Origin: Dipteronia dyeriana
Lineage: Eukaryota > Streptophyta > Magnoliopsida > Sapindales > Sapindaceae
NCBI GenBank assembly: GCA_032871835.1
Contig: CM065297.1
Span: 188,501 to 252,500, forward strand
Length of the DNA: 64,000 nt
Reading direction: 5' to 3'
Made by a program: the position numbers and the translations under genes. Below are positions 1 through 11,400 of this stretch, piece after piece (the first letter of the stretch is position 1; every line of letters starts with the position of its first letter). The notes beneath the pieces are model-generated. The model did not search any database. It was not told where the DNA came from and was given only the letters and a program-made list of their open reading frames with translations.

Positions 1-125
1 CAAGTGATTTACCTTCTGAAGCTTGAGCTTGGTCTTGAGCAATCATGGCCTAAACTACCCTTACATATTAATCCCCAAATGTGGTTGTCAACGAAATGAG
101 ACAATCAGAAACTGAAGAACTTACA
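1..125 (-). repeat. C1 3' LTR, first 125 bases only
   Basis: The stretch ends (minus-strand start) with TGTAAGTTCTTCAG and matches 4706-4830, the start of the C1 5' LTR, almost base for base. The rest of this LTR lies outside the window. Confidence 0.88.
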
Positions 126-141
126 ATCTCCCCCTTTGGCT
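126..141 (-). other. C1 polypurine tract
   Basis: On the minus strand this reads GCCAAAGGGGGAGAT directly before the LTR start. It is the usual plus-strand DNA priming site of plant copia elements and recurs next to LTR starts at 28658 and 19481. Confidence 0.85.
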
Positions 142-1310
142 ATTTCGTGACAAAACCACCACTCACAATTCATCCTCACAAATAAACTAAACAAAAAAAA
201 ACAGGGGTCAACAAAGTGTTTATATATTACAAAGAGATGCCTAATAACTAGATCTTCAAGTCATCCATCTCTTGCAGAATCAATATCCCTACAAAAAAAA
301 AATACACTTTCCAAGACAAGTGTATGTGAGGTGATCAAAGACATAAAAACAAGAGCAATTTGCATACAATAGAAACAAGCAACGTGCATCAACAATGCAA
401 ATGCAAATTCTCCCCCTAAATAGGTTAAATCTCCCTCAATCAAACTCCCCTCATATGCAACTCTCAACTCCCCCTAAATCCACACTACTCCCCCTTTTTG
501 TCATGAGATAGACAAAGGAGTATCCCCTTAAGAAAGCATTAGCAAGGAGAGCTTATGGCACATGACATATGTATAATCATATAACCAAATTTATGCAACT
601 TAATTAAGAGGAGAGAAACAAGGAGTTTTATTAAAAAAAATGTGTGAACGAATGCCTTACATACAAGACAAGTTGTATTTAAGATCAAAACATGGTATTT
701 GGAAAAGTAAAATGACAAGGGTTTCCAAGAGAATTCAAACCAATTTCACCCTTTGTCATGAAATAAGCAAGATATAGATTGTAAAATAAATTCATTTTAA
801 AAACAACTATATCAACATTTACAAGCAAAACAAGACATGAGTGACTATTGCGCCCTTTTCAATTTTTCTGGGTGGAATGCCCGTATGATAGTAGCCTTGT
901 TTGACAAGTAAAGAGAGAGAGACTTTTGATTGTAAAATCCTTGAATTGGATACAAGATCCTTATTGATTGAAGTCTCATAATTGCTTTCACACACAAATT
1001 TTTGCATTCATTTTAGAGCATTCAAAAAATCTCATCATGCATATCAATTTAAAGCATGTCATAGAAATAATCAACATGTCATGGAGATCAATTCTAGGTC
1101 ATTCAAAATGTACTTCCAAATCAATTCTTCTATTCAAAAAATGCATGTTTGGTCATAAATAAGACATGGATTGCATGTAAAGCAAAGTTGCACACTTATT
1201 AAAAAAATATGTACAACCAATCATCTCAAGCAATTAATAAAGAAGCATAAATATTATTAATGAGCACAATGCAATGCCAATTTGCTCTCTTTGCTTGAGC
1301 TCCCCATATG
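142..1310 (-). other. C1 3' non-coding region between pol and 3' LTR
   Basis: No supported ORF. Short G-rich (on minus) tracts such as at 481-500 resemble extra polypurine tracts. It aligns by eye with 28674-29454 plus 31891-32320 of C2, except that C2 carries an S solo LTR where C1 has the empty site at about 872-876. The same region recurs in C3 at 15829-16430. Confidence 0.75.
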
Positions 1311-1648
1311 GGGTCAATCAAAAACTAGTTAATAGGGGATATGAGTCCCTATAGACTTACCAAGTCCATTTGACCTAGTTGAGCCTATGAGTGAAACCTT
1401 AGCACAACGGCATGTGGGTTCATCTTTTCTAATCCACTAAGGTGACATATTATCATTCCTAGTGGTCAAGATCATCATATTACTCCTAGGATCATTAACA
1501 CTAGCTTTCCTAGGCACATGCATATTGACTCTACCCCTTTTTCTTTAAATCATGCTCTTAGTTCTACACGTGTTAATGTACATAAAGAAATTTGGTCTAA
1601 TATGACCATCAACACCATAAAAATGACATGAAGGAATAAAATGAGGGG

Positions 1649-2949
1649 TCATACCATTCCTTTGTGAGGACAAAGGTGTTTTCCCATGTCTTTGAGCTTT
1701 CCTTTGGTGTGGTATTGATTCTCTTCTCCTTTGTTATTGAGTTGGAGAAGATTGCTTCCTTGGTTGAGCTTGCTTGGCTTGCCTCCTTGGTTGAGGACAG
1801 CTTGGAGGTGGAGCTCTTGATTGTTGAGGTTTAGCTCCATTCTTTATTGGCCCCTTCACTTGGCCATTCTTGGATGTCTCTCTAAGATCAAACTTCCTCC
1901 TAGGATATTGTGGAGGTAAAGCTTTTCTCATGCCTTGAGCTTGAGGTTGCATGACCTTGGCTTTCTTCAGTTCTCCAAGGCACCTCATCTCATTCTCCTT
2001 GATGATCTTCAAGGAATTGTCTTTGTTGGCAAGTTCATCCTTCATTACCTTCATCCTTTGATGGCAATCATCAATCTCCTTCTCATACTTGGACACATCA
2101 ACTATGTCCATCTTCAAGGAGTCATCTAACTTGGTCCTTAGTTGAAGATTTTCTTCCTTCAACTTCTTGATTTCTTCATTTTTCTTCTTCAAAAACCTTT
2201 GAAGACTTTTAATGAAGTCTTCGTAACCAAAGTCTTCATCACTCAAGTTCTTGGAACTTGAACTTTCTTTATCGAAGCTTCTACCATTTGTACTCTCATG
2301 GCAATCATCATCTAAACTAGCTTCTTCAATGTCAAACGTTAGTGAAGGGTGTCTTGTGGCTGCTTTAGAGTTGTCATTATGTAAAGCGTGCAAGACTATG
2401 TGATTCCTTTCACATCCCTTCTAACCCGAAGAGCATTCTTCCCTTTCACTACAAAAGTAAGCCTTTGGTTTGCCTCTTCGACTCTTGCTCTTTGAGTTTC
2501 CACAATCCGTGGAGATGTGCCCATGGCCACCATAATTAAAACATTTAAGCTTGATCTTTGAGGTACCTAATTTTTTATGTTCTTCTTTCACGGTACCTTC
2601 ATGGATGATTCTTACAATCTCCCAAGCTTCTCGAACATCTGGAGTTGTTTGGATGAGTTTTGCATGACTCTCACCCACAGCACAATATAAGGCACGGAAG
2701 CTCTTTGAGTTCCATTCGGTAGCCTCGAGTTCATCAACTGTCCACTCGGACTTGGGCTTAGGAATAGAAGCCTCATTCTCTTATGTCTATGGGGAGGTGA
2801 AAACCCTTCTTCCACACACATCCACACATGTTGATCAAGGTCACAAAAAAAAAAACTTTCATCCTCACTTTCAAAGAAGAGTAGTTATCCTTGGTGAGCA
2901 TGGGTGGTTCAGAGATCAAAGCACCCTCTAGTCTCTCAAAATCACTCAT
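1649..2949 (-). pseudogene. gag: C1 gag, internally deleted and frameshifted
   Basis: A copia gag capsid-like protein that would package element RNA. The chosen start is the ATG at 2949 (MSDFERLEGAL), followed by a DNYSSLKVRMKVFF stretch typical of the N-terminal copia gag domain. A frameshift in an A/T run near 2853 separates it from the next part (DLDQHVWMCVEEGF). The frame with AWEIVRIIHEGT and EEHKKLGTSKIK then jumps directly to a zinc-knuckle-like CFNYGGHGHISTDC (about 2515-2555), so the middle of gag is deleted. The second knuckle Cys is Tyr. After a stop near 2410 comes an acidic and coiled-coil region (2393-1960), then a basic proline/glutamine-rich tail and traces of another knuckle (CHFYGVDGHIRPN) near 1610. 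Nothing recognisable of protease follows. Confidence 0.8.
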
Positions 2950-3070
2950 GGTGCTTTATGTTATATAAATGAGATGCAAATGCAATGCACCACACAAGAT
3001 GTAAACAACAAAAATGCACAAGCAAGATACACACAGAAGAGCTTTGATCACCTAAGTGTGTCTAGAAACC

Positions 3071-3083
3071 AGCTTTGATACCA
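3071..3083 (-). other. C1 primer binding site, initiator tRNA-Met type
   Basis: Minus strand reads TGGTATCAAAGCT two bases inside the LTR end. It closely matches the complement of the plant initiator Met tRNA 3' end used by most plant copia elements. It is not a tRNA gene. Confidence 0.85.
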
Positions 3084-4202
3084 ATTGAAAGTTCCCTAAA
3101 CAATGCGTGTGTCTATAACCTAGAGGGGGGGTGAATAGGTTTTAATCAAGTCAATTACCAATTTTTCGTGATTAGTCAATATTCAAAATTCACCCAATAA
3201 AACAAACATATAATATCAAGTGTAAGGTGCGGAAACATAAACAACACAAGATGTATACATGAAAACCCTCCAAATGGGAAAAACCACGGGCTATTAAGTG
3301 CGCCACACTCGGTCACAGAAATCCACTATATGAATAAAAGGTTACACCCTCAAGTGATTCTCAGACTGTCACTCTCAACAACCTCAGGCTATGGACACCG
3401 CCACTCACCACTATTGGTTCAGTCCCTAGTGATATCCCCTGATACACTACACTTGGCGTGAACGTCTCCTACTCTACCCCCTTGAGCCTTTTACAGTGGC
3501 ACCCGACCAATTGCTTACCAACCCTTCCTCTGGTTGCAAGACTTGAATTGCTTGTGCAAATTCACACCGAAGCCACAAGACTTAACCTCAATGAAGAGTC
3601 AAACACAACCTAAGTGAATATGATAAAATATTCAAACATGCAAGTAATGCTAGGCAACTCTAAATGCTTATCTAGGAATTTAAGAATGTCACTAAGTACA
3701 ATTTCTAGATATCAATGTCTAAATGAATGTTCATAAAGACTTAACCAGATATAGTTATACAACAATATATCCTAGTTATCAACTAAACAGCCAATCAACA
3801 TATGTTGTCATTAAGCATGCCATGTTCATAAAATGCAATCATCAAAATGCAATCAATAAGACCTAATTAGCTAGAGGAAACAATGACCTAAATGCTAGCT
3901 ATCACAATTCAAACCCCAAACATGTCAAAACTTCAATAAATATGCAATTAATATGAAGAAATGCTAATTTAAGCAATAATTGACATGTCTTGGTAAACTA
4001 GAACAATAAATTAACAACAATGGTGGTTCTACTTACCAATCAATGAAAATGGAATGATACTTGAATGCAAGATGAAGATGGGTTTGAGGTTTGGGGTTTG
4101 GAGAGTCAAACACAAAGCTTAAAGCTTTCTCTCTCTAAGGGAGGTTCTCTCTCTCTCTAAAAATGAGTTCTCTGAGCTCTAAAAAGGCAAGGAAGAAGAA
4201 AA

Positions 4203-4215
4203 GAACATATATAAA
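4203..4215 (-). promoter_or_regulatory. TATA region of the C1 LTR
   Basis: Minus strand reads CTTTATATATGTTC just downstream of the GC-rich block and just upstream of a CT-rich leader, the expected place for a core promoter in an LTR. The C6 LTR has an equivalent at 62125. No start site can be fixed from sequence alone. Confidence 0.5.
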
Positions 4216-4261
4216 GAAGCCCTACATGAAACGGCATCGTTTTGGACAAAGGGCAACTGAT

Positions 4262-4548
4262 TCTCGTCATGACCGCTGTGCATACCGCGGCCTAGGAAAG
4301 TGTCCAGACCGCAGTAGAGCGAGCGGTGCATCGCCTGTGAATCTTCACTGTTTGGACCGCGGTACAGGCAATTTCCAAACCGCGGTAGAGCAAATGGTAC
4401 ATCACTGGGAAACTCCACTTGGGAGACCGTTGTGCATGCAACGTACACAGGCCGCGGTAGCAACAACGAGCAACGTCTGAAGAACACCGCTGTGCATACC
4501 GCGGTGGAGGCAATGCACAGGGAGCGGTCCTGACCGCGGTCAAGGGGA
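4262..4548 (-). repeat. GC-rich block with six CCGCGG palindromes in C1 U3
   Basis: Within about 260 bases of otherwise AT-rich DNA the palindrome CCGCGG occurs six times (near 4287, 4347, 4379, 4451, 4499 and 4535), mostly as ACCGCGGT. The block has high local CpG and lies directly upstream of the TATA region. ORFs here are by-products of the GC content and have no recognisable domain. Confidence 0.7.
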
Positions 4549-4835
4549 AAAAACTCTTCTAAGGGCAAACTAAATGCAACAAACACCCAAGCAAGATTTA
4601 TGGAAAAGTGGCACACAATTAAGGCAATTAAGCATTCATGCAAGATGATCAAAGACATGCATGAGAGTGTGTGTGTGCACTAAAAACTCTTCAGAAATGG
4701 TTAAGCCAGTGATTTACCTTTTGAAGCTTGAGCTGGGTGTTAAGCAATGATGGCTTAAACTACCCTTACACATTAATCCTCAAATGTGGCTGTTAACGAA
4801 ATTAGTCAATCAAAAACTGAGGAACTTACATCTTT

Positions 4836-5260
4836 GAATAACAAGATTTGTAAAAGTGTGGTATGATAATAACTTATTTAATCATAGTTTTATATATCAT
4901 TATTCTTGTAAATTAAATCTTTTGTACATGATAAGTTGTTATATATTACGTGTTTATAATAGTAATATAAACATGCATACAAGTAGTTGTTGATTTTTTT
5001 TAAGTGTTTTTATTTCACTTGCAAGTTATTGACTTTTGACCAATCAAGATTATTTGTAAATGCTTGTCAATAGTTTATATGGGCTTTATTTGCCTAATAT
5101 CTTTTAATAAAGACAATCTAGAGGGACAAAAATTGGTTTGTTTCTAAGGGACTGAAAGAAGTGAAAAAACCTGTTCACCACCCCCCCTCCCCCCCTCCTG
5201 GTTGGCTTTAGACCATTTAACCGTGATTGTATATTTTCTGATTCAGTACAATCTGGATGA
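4836..5260 (+). repeat. Fragment of a copia LTR 3' end
   Basis: The stretch at 5100-5245 matches in order the end of the family A LTR: CAATCTAGAGGGACAAA, TTTCTAAGGGA, a C-rich run within ACCTGTTCACC, then TTGGCTTTAGACCATTTAACCGTGATTGTAT (as in 22066-22100, split here by the C run). It diverges from family A upstream of about 5090, so it is a related, not identical, family. Its 5' part is missing. Confidence 0.6.
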
Positions 5261-5289
5261 TTGAAAAGGAACTGAAACTTTCATGTGAA

Positions 5290-6540
5290 AACAGGTCAAA
5301 AAATGCAAAAGAAGAAACAAATTACAAAATGCTCCCGGTATTGTGCTGGTCATCACCCGTGCACCACCCGTACAAGACCTGTGCACCGGGAGATGGAGTC
5401 TAGGGGATTGCTCAGTGTGAGAGTACTACACGGGTTCCTACCTAAGCAAATGCCAAAACCAAAGAAGCATATTAGAGGTTATTAGGTCACTATACGGATA
5501 AGTACCCACACACTACGTTCTTCAGCCATACTACATCAACATTTTCAGACCTAATCTTAGGACAATAAAGTATATCCTTTCTTAAACGAATAGGCTCTCA
5601 CTTCCAAACTCTTCCAGCCACGAATTCTCTCTTCCACCTTCCTATTTTCTTTCTCATATCATTAACCATCAACCACAGATCTAGAAAGCATCCCTCACCA
5701 ATTCCTAACCATCTTACATCAACTTCATCATCCACTACTCTCAAAGGACACTTGGAGATTGGATTTGAAGCTTTAAGAAAGGAAATCTCTACATAGGCCT
5801 TCTCTATCTCTCTTCTCCTAGTTATTTTTATCTATTCGTCATGAGTATCAAAATATCCCAATAAGTGATTGATGTGAAACAATTATGGATGTTTGGCTTT
5901 GTATTGAACTCTATTCATTATATTAAATCTATAAATTATGTTTCATTCCTTGATTTAACTGATTTCAAAACAAATGGGTATCTGATTGTACATTCCTTTC
6001 TTTGCTTGTTTATGGAGAAATGGTTTGAGTAGTTGATTAGTATACATCTACTTGGTCTTCTTAAGCTCAATTGAATGGAAAGGTCAAACAAGAGCACATC
6101 CCTCAAGTGAGACCCGAACTTAATAATCTCAATTTCTATCTAATCTCAAATGGGTAACAAATTCTATACATCGAGTTGGTTGCTTGTGAGAGGTTAAGCA
6201 TCAATACTATACATCCTAGGTTGGTGATGTTATAAAGAGATTAGTCCCTTAATTTGGTAGATGAGCATTCATGAACAATCACTTGTGGAGGCAAATACTA
6301 CACATCTAGATTGGACACTCATATGGGAAATTCAACCAATTCTATACATCTAGATTGGTTTTAATAGATTAATGTACATTCATCAGAGTTCGTAATTTGC
6401 CCATAATTGACTTATTGGATCTGTCAATTCCTTAGTTCTCACTATCATATTTTAACATACATTTCTTATTGACTTAGTTGAATGTCAGATTAACTAGCCT
6501 AATTGTAGTGTGCATCATAGTTATTAACTTTTCAAACCCA
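5290..6540. other. Non-coding LTR-like stretch of unknown family
   Basis: No ORF with a recognisable domain. A CT-rich stretch near 5590-5650 and 5790-5830 looks like an LTR leader. Between 6040 and 6360 a short motif of the form TA(T/C)ACATC-(T)AGATTGG occurs about five times. It sits between a copia LTR end and what appears to be a C3 LTR segment, so it may be a separate LTR fragment. Superfamily not determined. Confidence 0.35.
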
Positions 6541-6904
6541 ACCATTGATAAATAGTCTAAGTGAACATGAATGAAATGATGAAAGTAAGTTTATGCGAGA
6601 CCAACATAAAAAGCTTAACTAGATGTATATATAAATACCCAACAAACCTAGCTATTACCTAACTCCAATAATTTCCATAACATCATAATATATGCATTAA
6701 AGATGAAGTCCTGACAATAATAGAATAATAAGTGAGACAAGATGATGTCCTTACCTACTAGACGGAGATACAATGAAGACCTATGAATGGTGATGCTTTA
6801 AATGCTCATGGATTTGAAATTTAGGGAGGGAGAGTAAAAAAGATGAGAACTTTGTGCTTTCCCACTCTAGGAACCATAATTTATCTCTAGATACTCTATG
6901 ACCC

Positions 6905-8275
6905 CATTTAAGGCGTGGAATAGAATATGATTACTTTCATAGAATGTGATAAGATTGGATTGGATGGGATCTAAATTTTTTGCTATCATATGTTTGGTGC
7001 AACATAGGATATGATTAAAAATAAAGTAATCTCACGTTTGGTGCAACATATGATAGGATTAAAAATAGAGTAATTTTGATATCATATATTCTTCAAAAAT
7101 TCATATCATTCATTAATTCCAAAAAAAAACAAAAATTCTATATTGCTTTTTCTGTTTTTGTTTTCAAGTAGTAAAAATCTATGATTTCTCTCTCTTTATC
7201 TTTTAATCTTGATTTGTTAGAGTGATTATTAGTGAAGATGAAGAACAGAGCTTCTGGTTTGTTGAATTAGATAATAACAATTATAGTAGTCAGAAAGAGA
7301 TAGAGAGTGTGAGAGAGAGAGAGAGACAAGGCTAAGGAAGGAGGATGCCATTTTTGTTGGACCAATTTTTTATGTGATTTTGTTAGAAGAGCATTGTAAT
7401 AAGTAGAGATAAAAATGGAATCGTTTGATTTTGATGGTTGAAAAGATGAGGTGAGGAGAGTTGAGAGTAGAGAATTTGTTTTTGTTTTCACTTTATAGTG
7501 CGATGTATTTTTGGATTTGTGCCATTTGAACAAATATGTAAAATTCCCAGATTTCTTCATATATAAAAAAGTCCTAGATTTTCCAAAAAACATTTGTAAG
7601 AGTCCATGTTTCTTAAAACCAAAAAAAAAAACAAAAGTTCTTCAAAAAGAGCTTGAAGAACAAAATAATTTTTTTTAAAAAAGATAGAAACAGATTGAAG
7701 AGATCTGGAAATTGAAGAAGAAGAAATGAAATACGAAACCACATCTATGACCATGACCCAGTAAAAATCTCAACATACATACAAAGGAGATAAAAAGGAA
7801 ACAAACAACAGGAAATTTTTCGAGTTCTGGGTTTTGTTTCTCATGCTTGCTCCAGCTTTAATGTTCTTCAGCTTCTTTAAGATCAATACTACCTCCTCAA
7901 TTCCTGGTATGTGTTCTTATCTTCTGTGTAATCAATTTTCTTATCTTCCATTGCTCATACGATCTCTTTTAGTTTTCTTTTTTTATTGGGTCTTTTTACT
8001 GAAAAAAGCTTGCTTTTCAAATCTGAAAAAATATCTAGAATTGAAGAAATATATACTTGAGAGAGATAAAGAGAGTCAAGTTAGGAGAAAGATAGGATTA
8101 AAATGAATCCCATTGTTTTTGGCCGAACTATTTTATCCCACGTTAATGGGATAAAAAAATTAAGTGGGACTAATTTTTCCTATCCCATCAACCATCTAAG
8201 CATGGGAATGAGACTAAAAATAAGTTGATTCCCTCCCATCCCATGCGCCAAACGTCCATAAGTGTTTAAATTGTG
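6905..8275. mobile_element. Non-autonomous DNA-transposon-like insert
   Basis: The ends look like imperfect inverted repeats: left GACCCCATTTAAGGCGTGGA and, reversed, right GGACGTTTGGCGCATGGGA. Both subterminal zones carry many GGGAT/ATCCC words. At 6990-7075 a GTTTGGTGCAACATA unit of about 45 bases is repeated twice. No transposase ORF is present. It interrupts sequence that resembles a copia LTR. No clean target duplication was found and the superfamily (hAT or PIF/Harbinger are possible) cannot be set. Confidence 0.4.
7843..7912 (+). other. Exon-like fragment inside the DNA-transposon-like insert
   Basis: An ATG at 7843 opens a short hydrophobic reading frame (MLAPALMFFSFF) that reaches a good splice donor, CCTG then GTATGTG, at about 7905. 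It could be the first exon of a captured host gene coding a signal peptide, or chance. No homology is recognised. Confidence 0.2.
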
Positions 8276-8463
8276 TAGAGTTCTTAGTGAAAAGAAGGGA
8301 AAGAGATGTACAAATAGAGTGAGTCCCATCAAACTCTAGTTGTGCGGTCACAATACACGGTTTTGGACCGCGTGACTAGGTTGTGTAACAAGGCAAGTGA
8401 ACTTTGCCACTATCCATCGTTGTCCATGATCGCACAAACCACTGGAAAAAATATATTGGCAAC

Positions 8464-11400
8464 TGTAGGGAAAGTCACACAGCAGAATCGTAAAAATTAG
8501 GGTTTAGTATATTTTAAAATTTTTCCTTATTTTTATAACAAGAATCTTAACCCTAGATTAATTGATGTGTATAAAAAGTATCGTACCTTTTTCTCATGAC
8601 GATTGAACTAGAGCCTAATTAAATCCGTAAGATCTTCCAATTCAATCATGAATGTGAATCGCCTAGGAGTGTGGGCTCCATTTTTTTAAATTGTATACTT
8701 GAGGATGGAAACAAACAAAATCTCTTTCTTTGTTAGTCACACTAATCCTCAAAGAAGAAAAACTATTAGGATTATGCTCGATATCAAGAGTGTAATATTG
8801 TAATTAACAATCGTTTCATATGAATAAAGTGATTTCTAGTTTAACAAATCTTATAGCATTTATAGTTTAATTATTATAACTGTCAAAAGTAAATAATTAT
8901 AAGGTCAAAAGACTATGAGAAAAGAAGAATTGTTCATACATCTAGATATGTATGAGGTAGACACAATTCTTTAGTTAGTCTTGAATAATATTCACAACTT
9001 AAGATAGAAGGTTGGGCGCCTTTATCTTGTTAAAGTTGTAGATTATTTTGCTAGCATTTGAGTGGGATCAAATGTGTTATGATGAGTCTAAAATCATCAA
9101 AGTGTGGTGTCTTTGGGCAAAAGAATCTAGTGCATTGGGTGCGTTGAATAGGATCAAAATGAAATACTTTATCTAGAACCTTCAATGGATGAAAGTTTTC
9201 ATTTAAAGACAATCGGAGAGTCTATCTCAATCCTGAGATAAATGATGGACTTATGGTTGCAAGTGTTATCATTTGAGCTATCAATGAGTACGATTATATA
9301 GCATAGTCTATCCTCGATAGTTTGGTGGTATTCATTTGTTAATCGATAGAGGACTTCATTTATAGATATGGATATCGTGGCTCCATTTATTGAATGAGAG
9401 TAGAATACCATCATATGGATGTTTTAAGGTATTGGATATTAAATCTTAACGTTAAGTTTTCAATAGTGTCTATTGAAACATGGCTTCTGGACAAGTCAAA
9501 ATATCCAAGTTCAAAATGTGGTCATATGAGTAAATATGGTAACTTTGAGAGCTATAGGCTGTCTATGAGCTCTTAGCGATTACTGGTATTCTTCATGAGG
9601 ATACACTTTCTCCAATAAGGTTTTCTAAGGTACGAATGAGTAACATCAGCTTATTCTATCTTTATTTAAGAGTTCAATTTTAGTTCTTTAGTGGAATGAA
9701 ATAAAATAAAATAGATCGGACCTAAGTGAATCATTTGTTGATTATGATTAGGTTGTGTCTATTGTAGCATAAATTTAGATAGCCCACCAAGATCCCCAAT
9801 CCACACGAACTTGTATGGATCACTTGATATATTCTACCGGACCAATTTAGGGGTCCATCTAGAATTGTAATAAGGTATGTGAACTTGTTTCTTTTTGTAA
9901 GACTAGGTATAGTTCACATGTGGACTATTTTATTAAGGTCCAATGGATTTAATAAAATGAGAAAAATAATATATGGCCTTTACACTAGGTATGGGCGGCA
10001 ATGGCTATGGATAATAGCTTTAATATATTATTTTTATTTTATTATTATTTAATTAAATGGTAATTAATTTATTTATTGATTAATTGATTAATTAATTATT
10101 TAATTAAAAGTCAAAATCTTTTCCTATTAGGATATGGTCTCTTAAAACTATACTATTGTTGGTAAAATAGTTAATGTTAAAGACTATATTTGATAAGTAG
10201 ATAAATAAAAGGAGTTATTTATCTAATCAAATTAGGAAGTCTTTAATATAGTTACAAACACATTATTGAGTAGGATTAGGAGTCTTGGTGTAGGAAAGAA
10301 TTCTTTTTGGAAAAGGATTCTTGGTCACCAAGTAAAACTTCTTAGTGGTAGAATTCTTATTTAAAAAGGATTCATAACCACCAAGTTAATCTACCTAAGG
10401 ATAGGATTCTTGTCCATCATGTAATCTTTCTTAAGAAAGATTAAACACTCCTAATCTACTTCAAACAAGGGAAATTCGGCCAACACAATATATAGTTAAA
10501 GGAGTAGTTAGTTTTCTTCTAAGATAAGGATTCTAACTACCAAATAAATCCATCTAAGTAAAAGATTCTTGTCAACCAAGTGAATCCTTCTTAAGAAAGG
10601 ATTTATGAACCTATATATATGTGGATGATTATTTTCGGCCAGCCCTAAGGCATTTGAGAGGATTTTCGGCCAAGCCATATTTTTCTTAGTGAAGAATTCG
10701 GCTATCATAGAATTTTGAGGGAGAAAAATATGATTTTACTCTAGACAAAATTCAATCTTCTCTAAGCAATAGTGTGTGAATTCGGCCAAGCAGAGAAAAA
10801 AGGGGAACGTTTTTGTATTCGATAGCATACTAATATCCTTTACATCAAAAGGGTTTTGTGTACAACATCGAATCAAGGTTCACGCGAGTTACAATCAAAT
10901 TGATTGATAATTCACAAGTGACAGAACGTTCTTGGATTTTTTCTCTTGGAGGATATTTGTAACTAACAAAGAAAAGATATTTGTTTTGTCTCCATCCTCA
11001 GCAATACAATTTAAAGAAAGGGATCCCACACTCTTAGGTGATTCACGTTCGTGATTGGATTGGAAGATCTTGCAGAATTAATTTGGCGCTTGTTCAATCG
11101 TCACGTGAAAAAAGGTACGATACTTTTATATACATCAATTAATCTAGGGTTAAGGTTCTCGTTGCATAAAAGGGAAAAAATTTATTTATACGCAAACCCT
11201 AATCTCGTTTTTCTCACTCTTCCGTTGCGTTTCTAAACCGTTTTTCCCTACAAAAACAAATAACGTTAGGTCACTTGTGAATTATTAATCAATTTGATTG
11301 AAACTCGCGTGAACCTAGATTCGATATTGTACACAAAACCTTTTAATGTAAAGGCTACTAGAGTACTATCGAATACAAAACGTTCTTTCTTCTTTTTCCA

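Larger units (their letters stand above)
1..4830 (-). mobile_element. C1: Ty1/copia element of SIRE/Maximus type, pol deleted, 3' LTR leaves the window
   Basis: Read on the minus strand the order is 5' LTR (4830 to 3086), primer site, broken gag (2949 to 1649), non-coding 3' region, polypurine tract, then the start of the 3' LTR (125 to beyond position 1). Both LTR starts read TGTAAGTTC(C/T)TCAG. Protease, integrase, reverse transcriptase and RNase H are absent: sequence near 1310-1500 passes from just after gag into a 3' region that in C2 follows RNase H. The long LTRs, Met primer site, coiled-coil gag and long 3' non-coding region fit the SIRE/Maximus group; the lineage name is inferred from this architecture. 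Confidence 0.88.
3086..4830 (-). repeat. C1 5' LTR (about 1745 bp)
   Basis: Begins TGTAAGTTCCTCAG at 4830 and ends TTTCA at 3086, next to the primer site. Order on the minus strand: U3 with a GC-rich block (4548-4262), a TATA-like stretch, CT-rich leader (about 4165-4120), long AT-rich R/U5, then CTATTCACCCCCCCTCTAGG close to the end, a motif shared with the other copia LTRs here. The flank right of it is TCTTT; its partner at the other end lies outside the window. Confidence 0.85.

Noticed and set aside
3071..3083. Possible tRNA-related sequences at 3071, 33938, 45058 and 62593
   Set aside because: Only 13-18 bases complementary to tRNA 3' ends: primer sites, not tRNA genes. No cloverleaf was seen.
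4179..4658. Minus ORF of 159 codons over the C1 GC-rich block, with hydrophobic N-terminus
   Set aside because: It lies in LTR U3/R, its composition follows CCGCGG repeats, it has no domain, and C6 and C2 LTRs do not keep the frame.
9199..9414. ORFs shared between 9199-9414, 12634-12849 and 30085-30309
   Set aside because: They are the same piece of the S LTR in three copies; the frames are short, and conservation is explained by common descent of the LTR.
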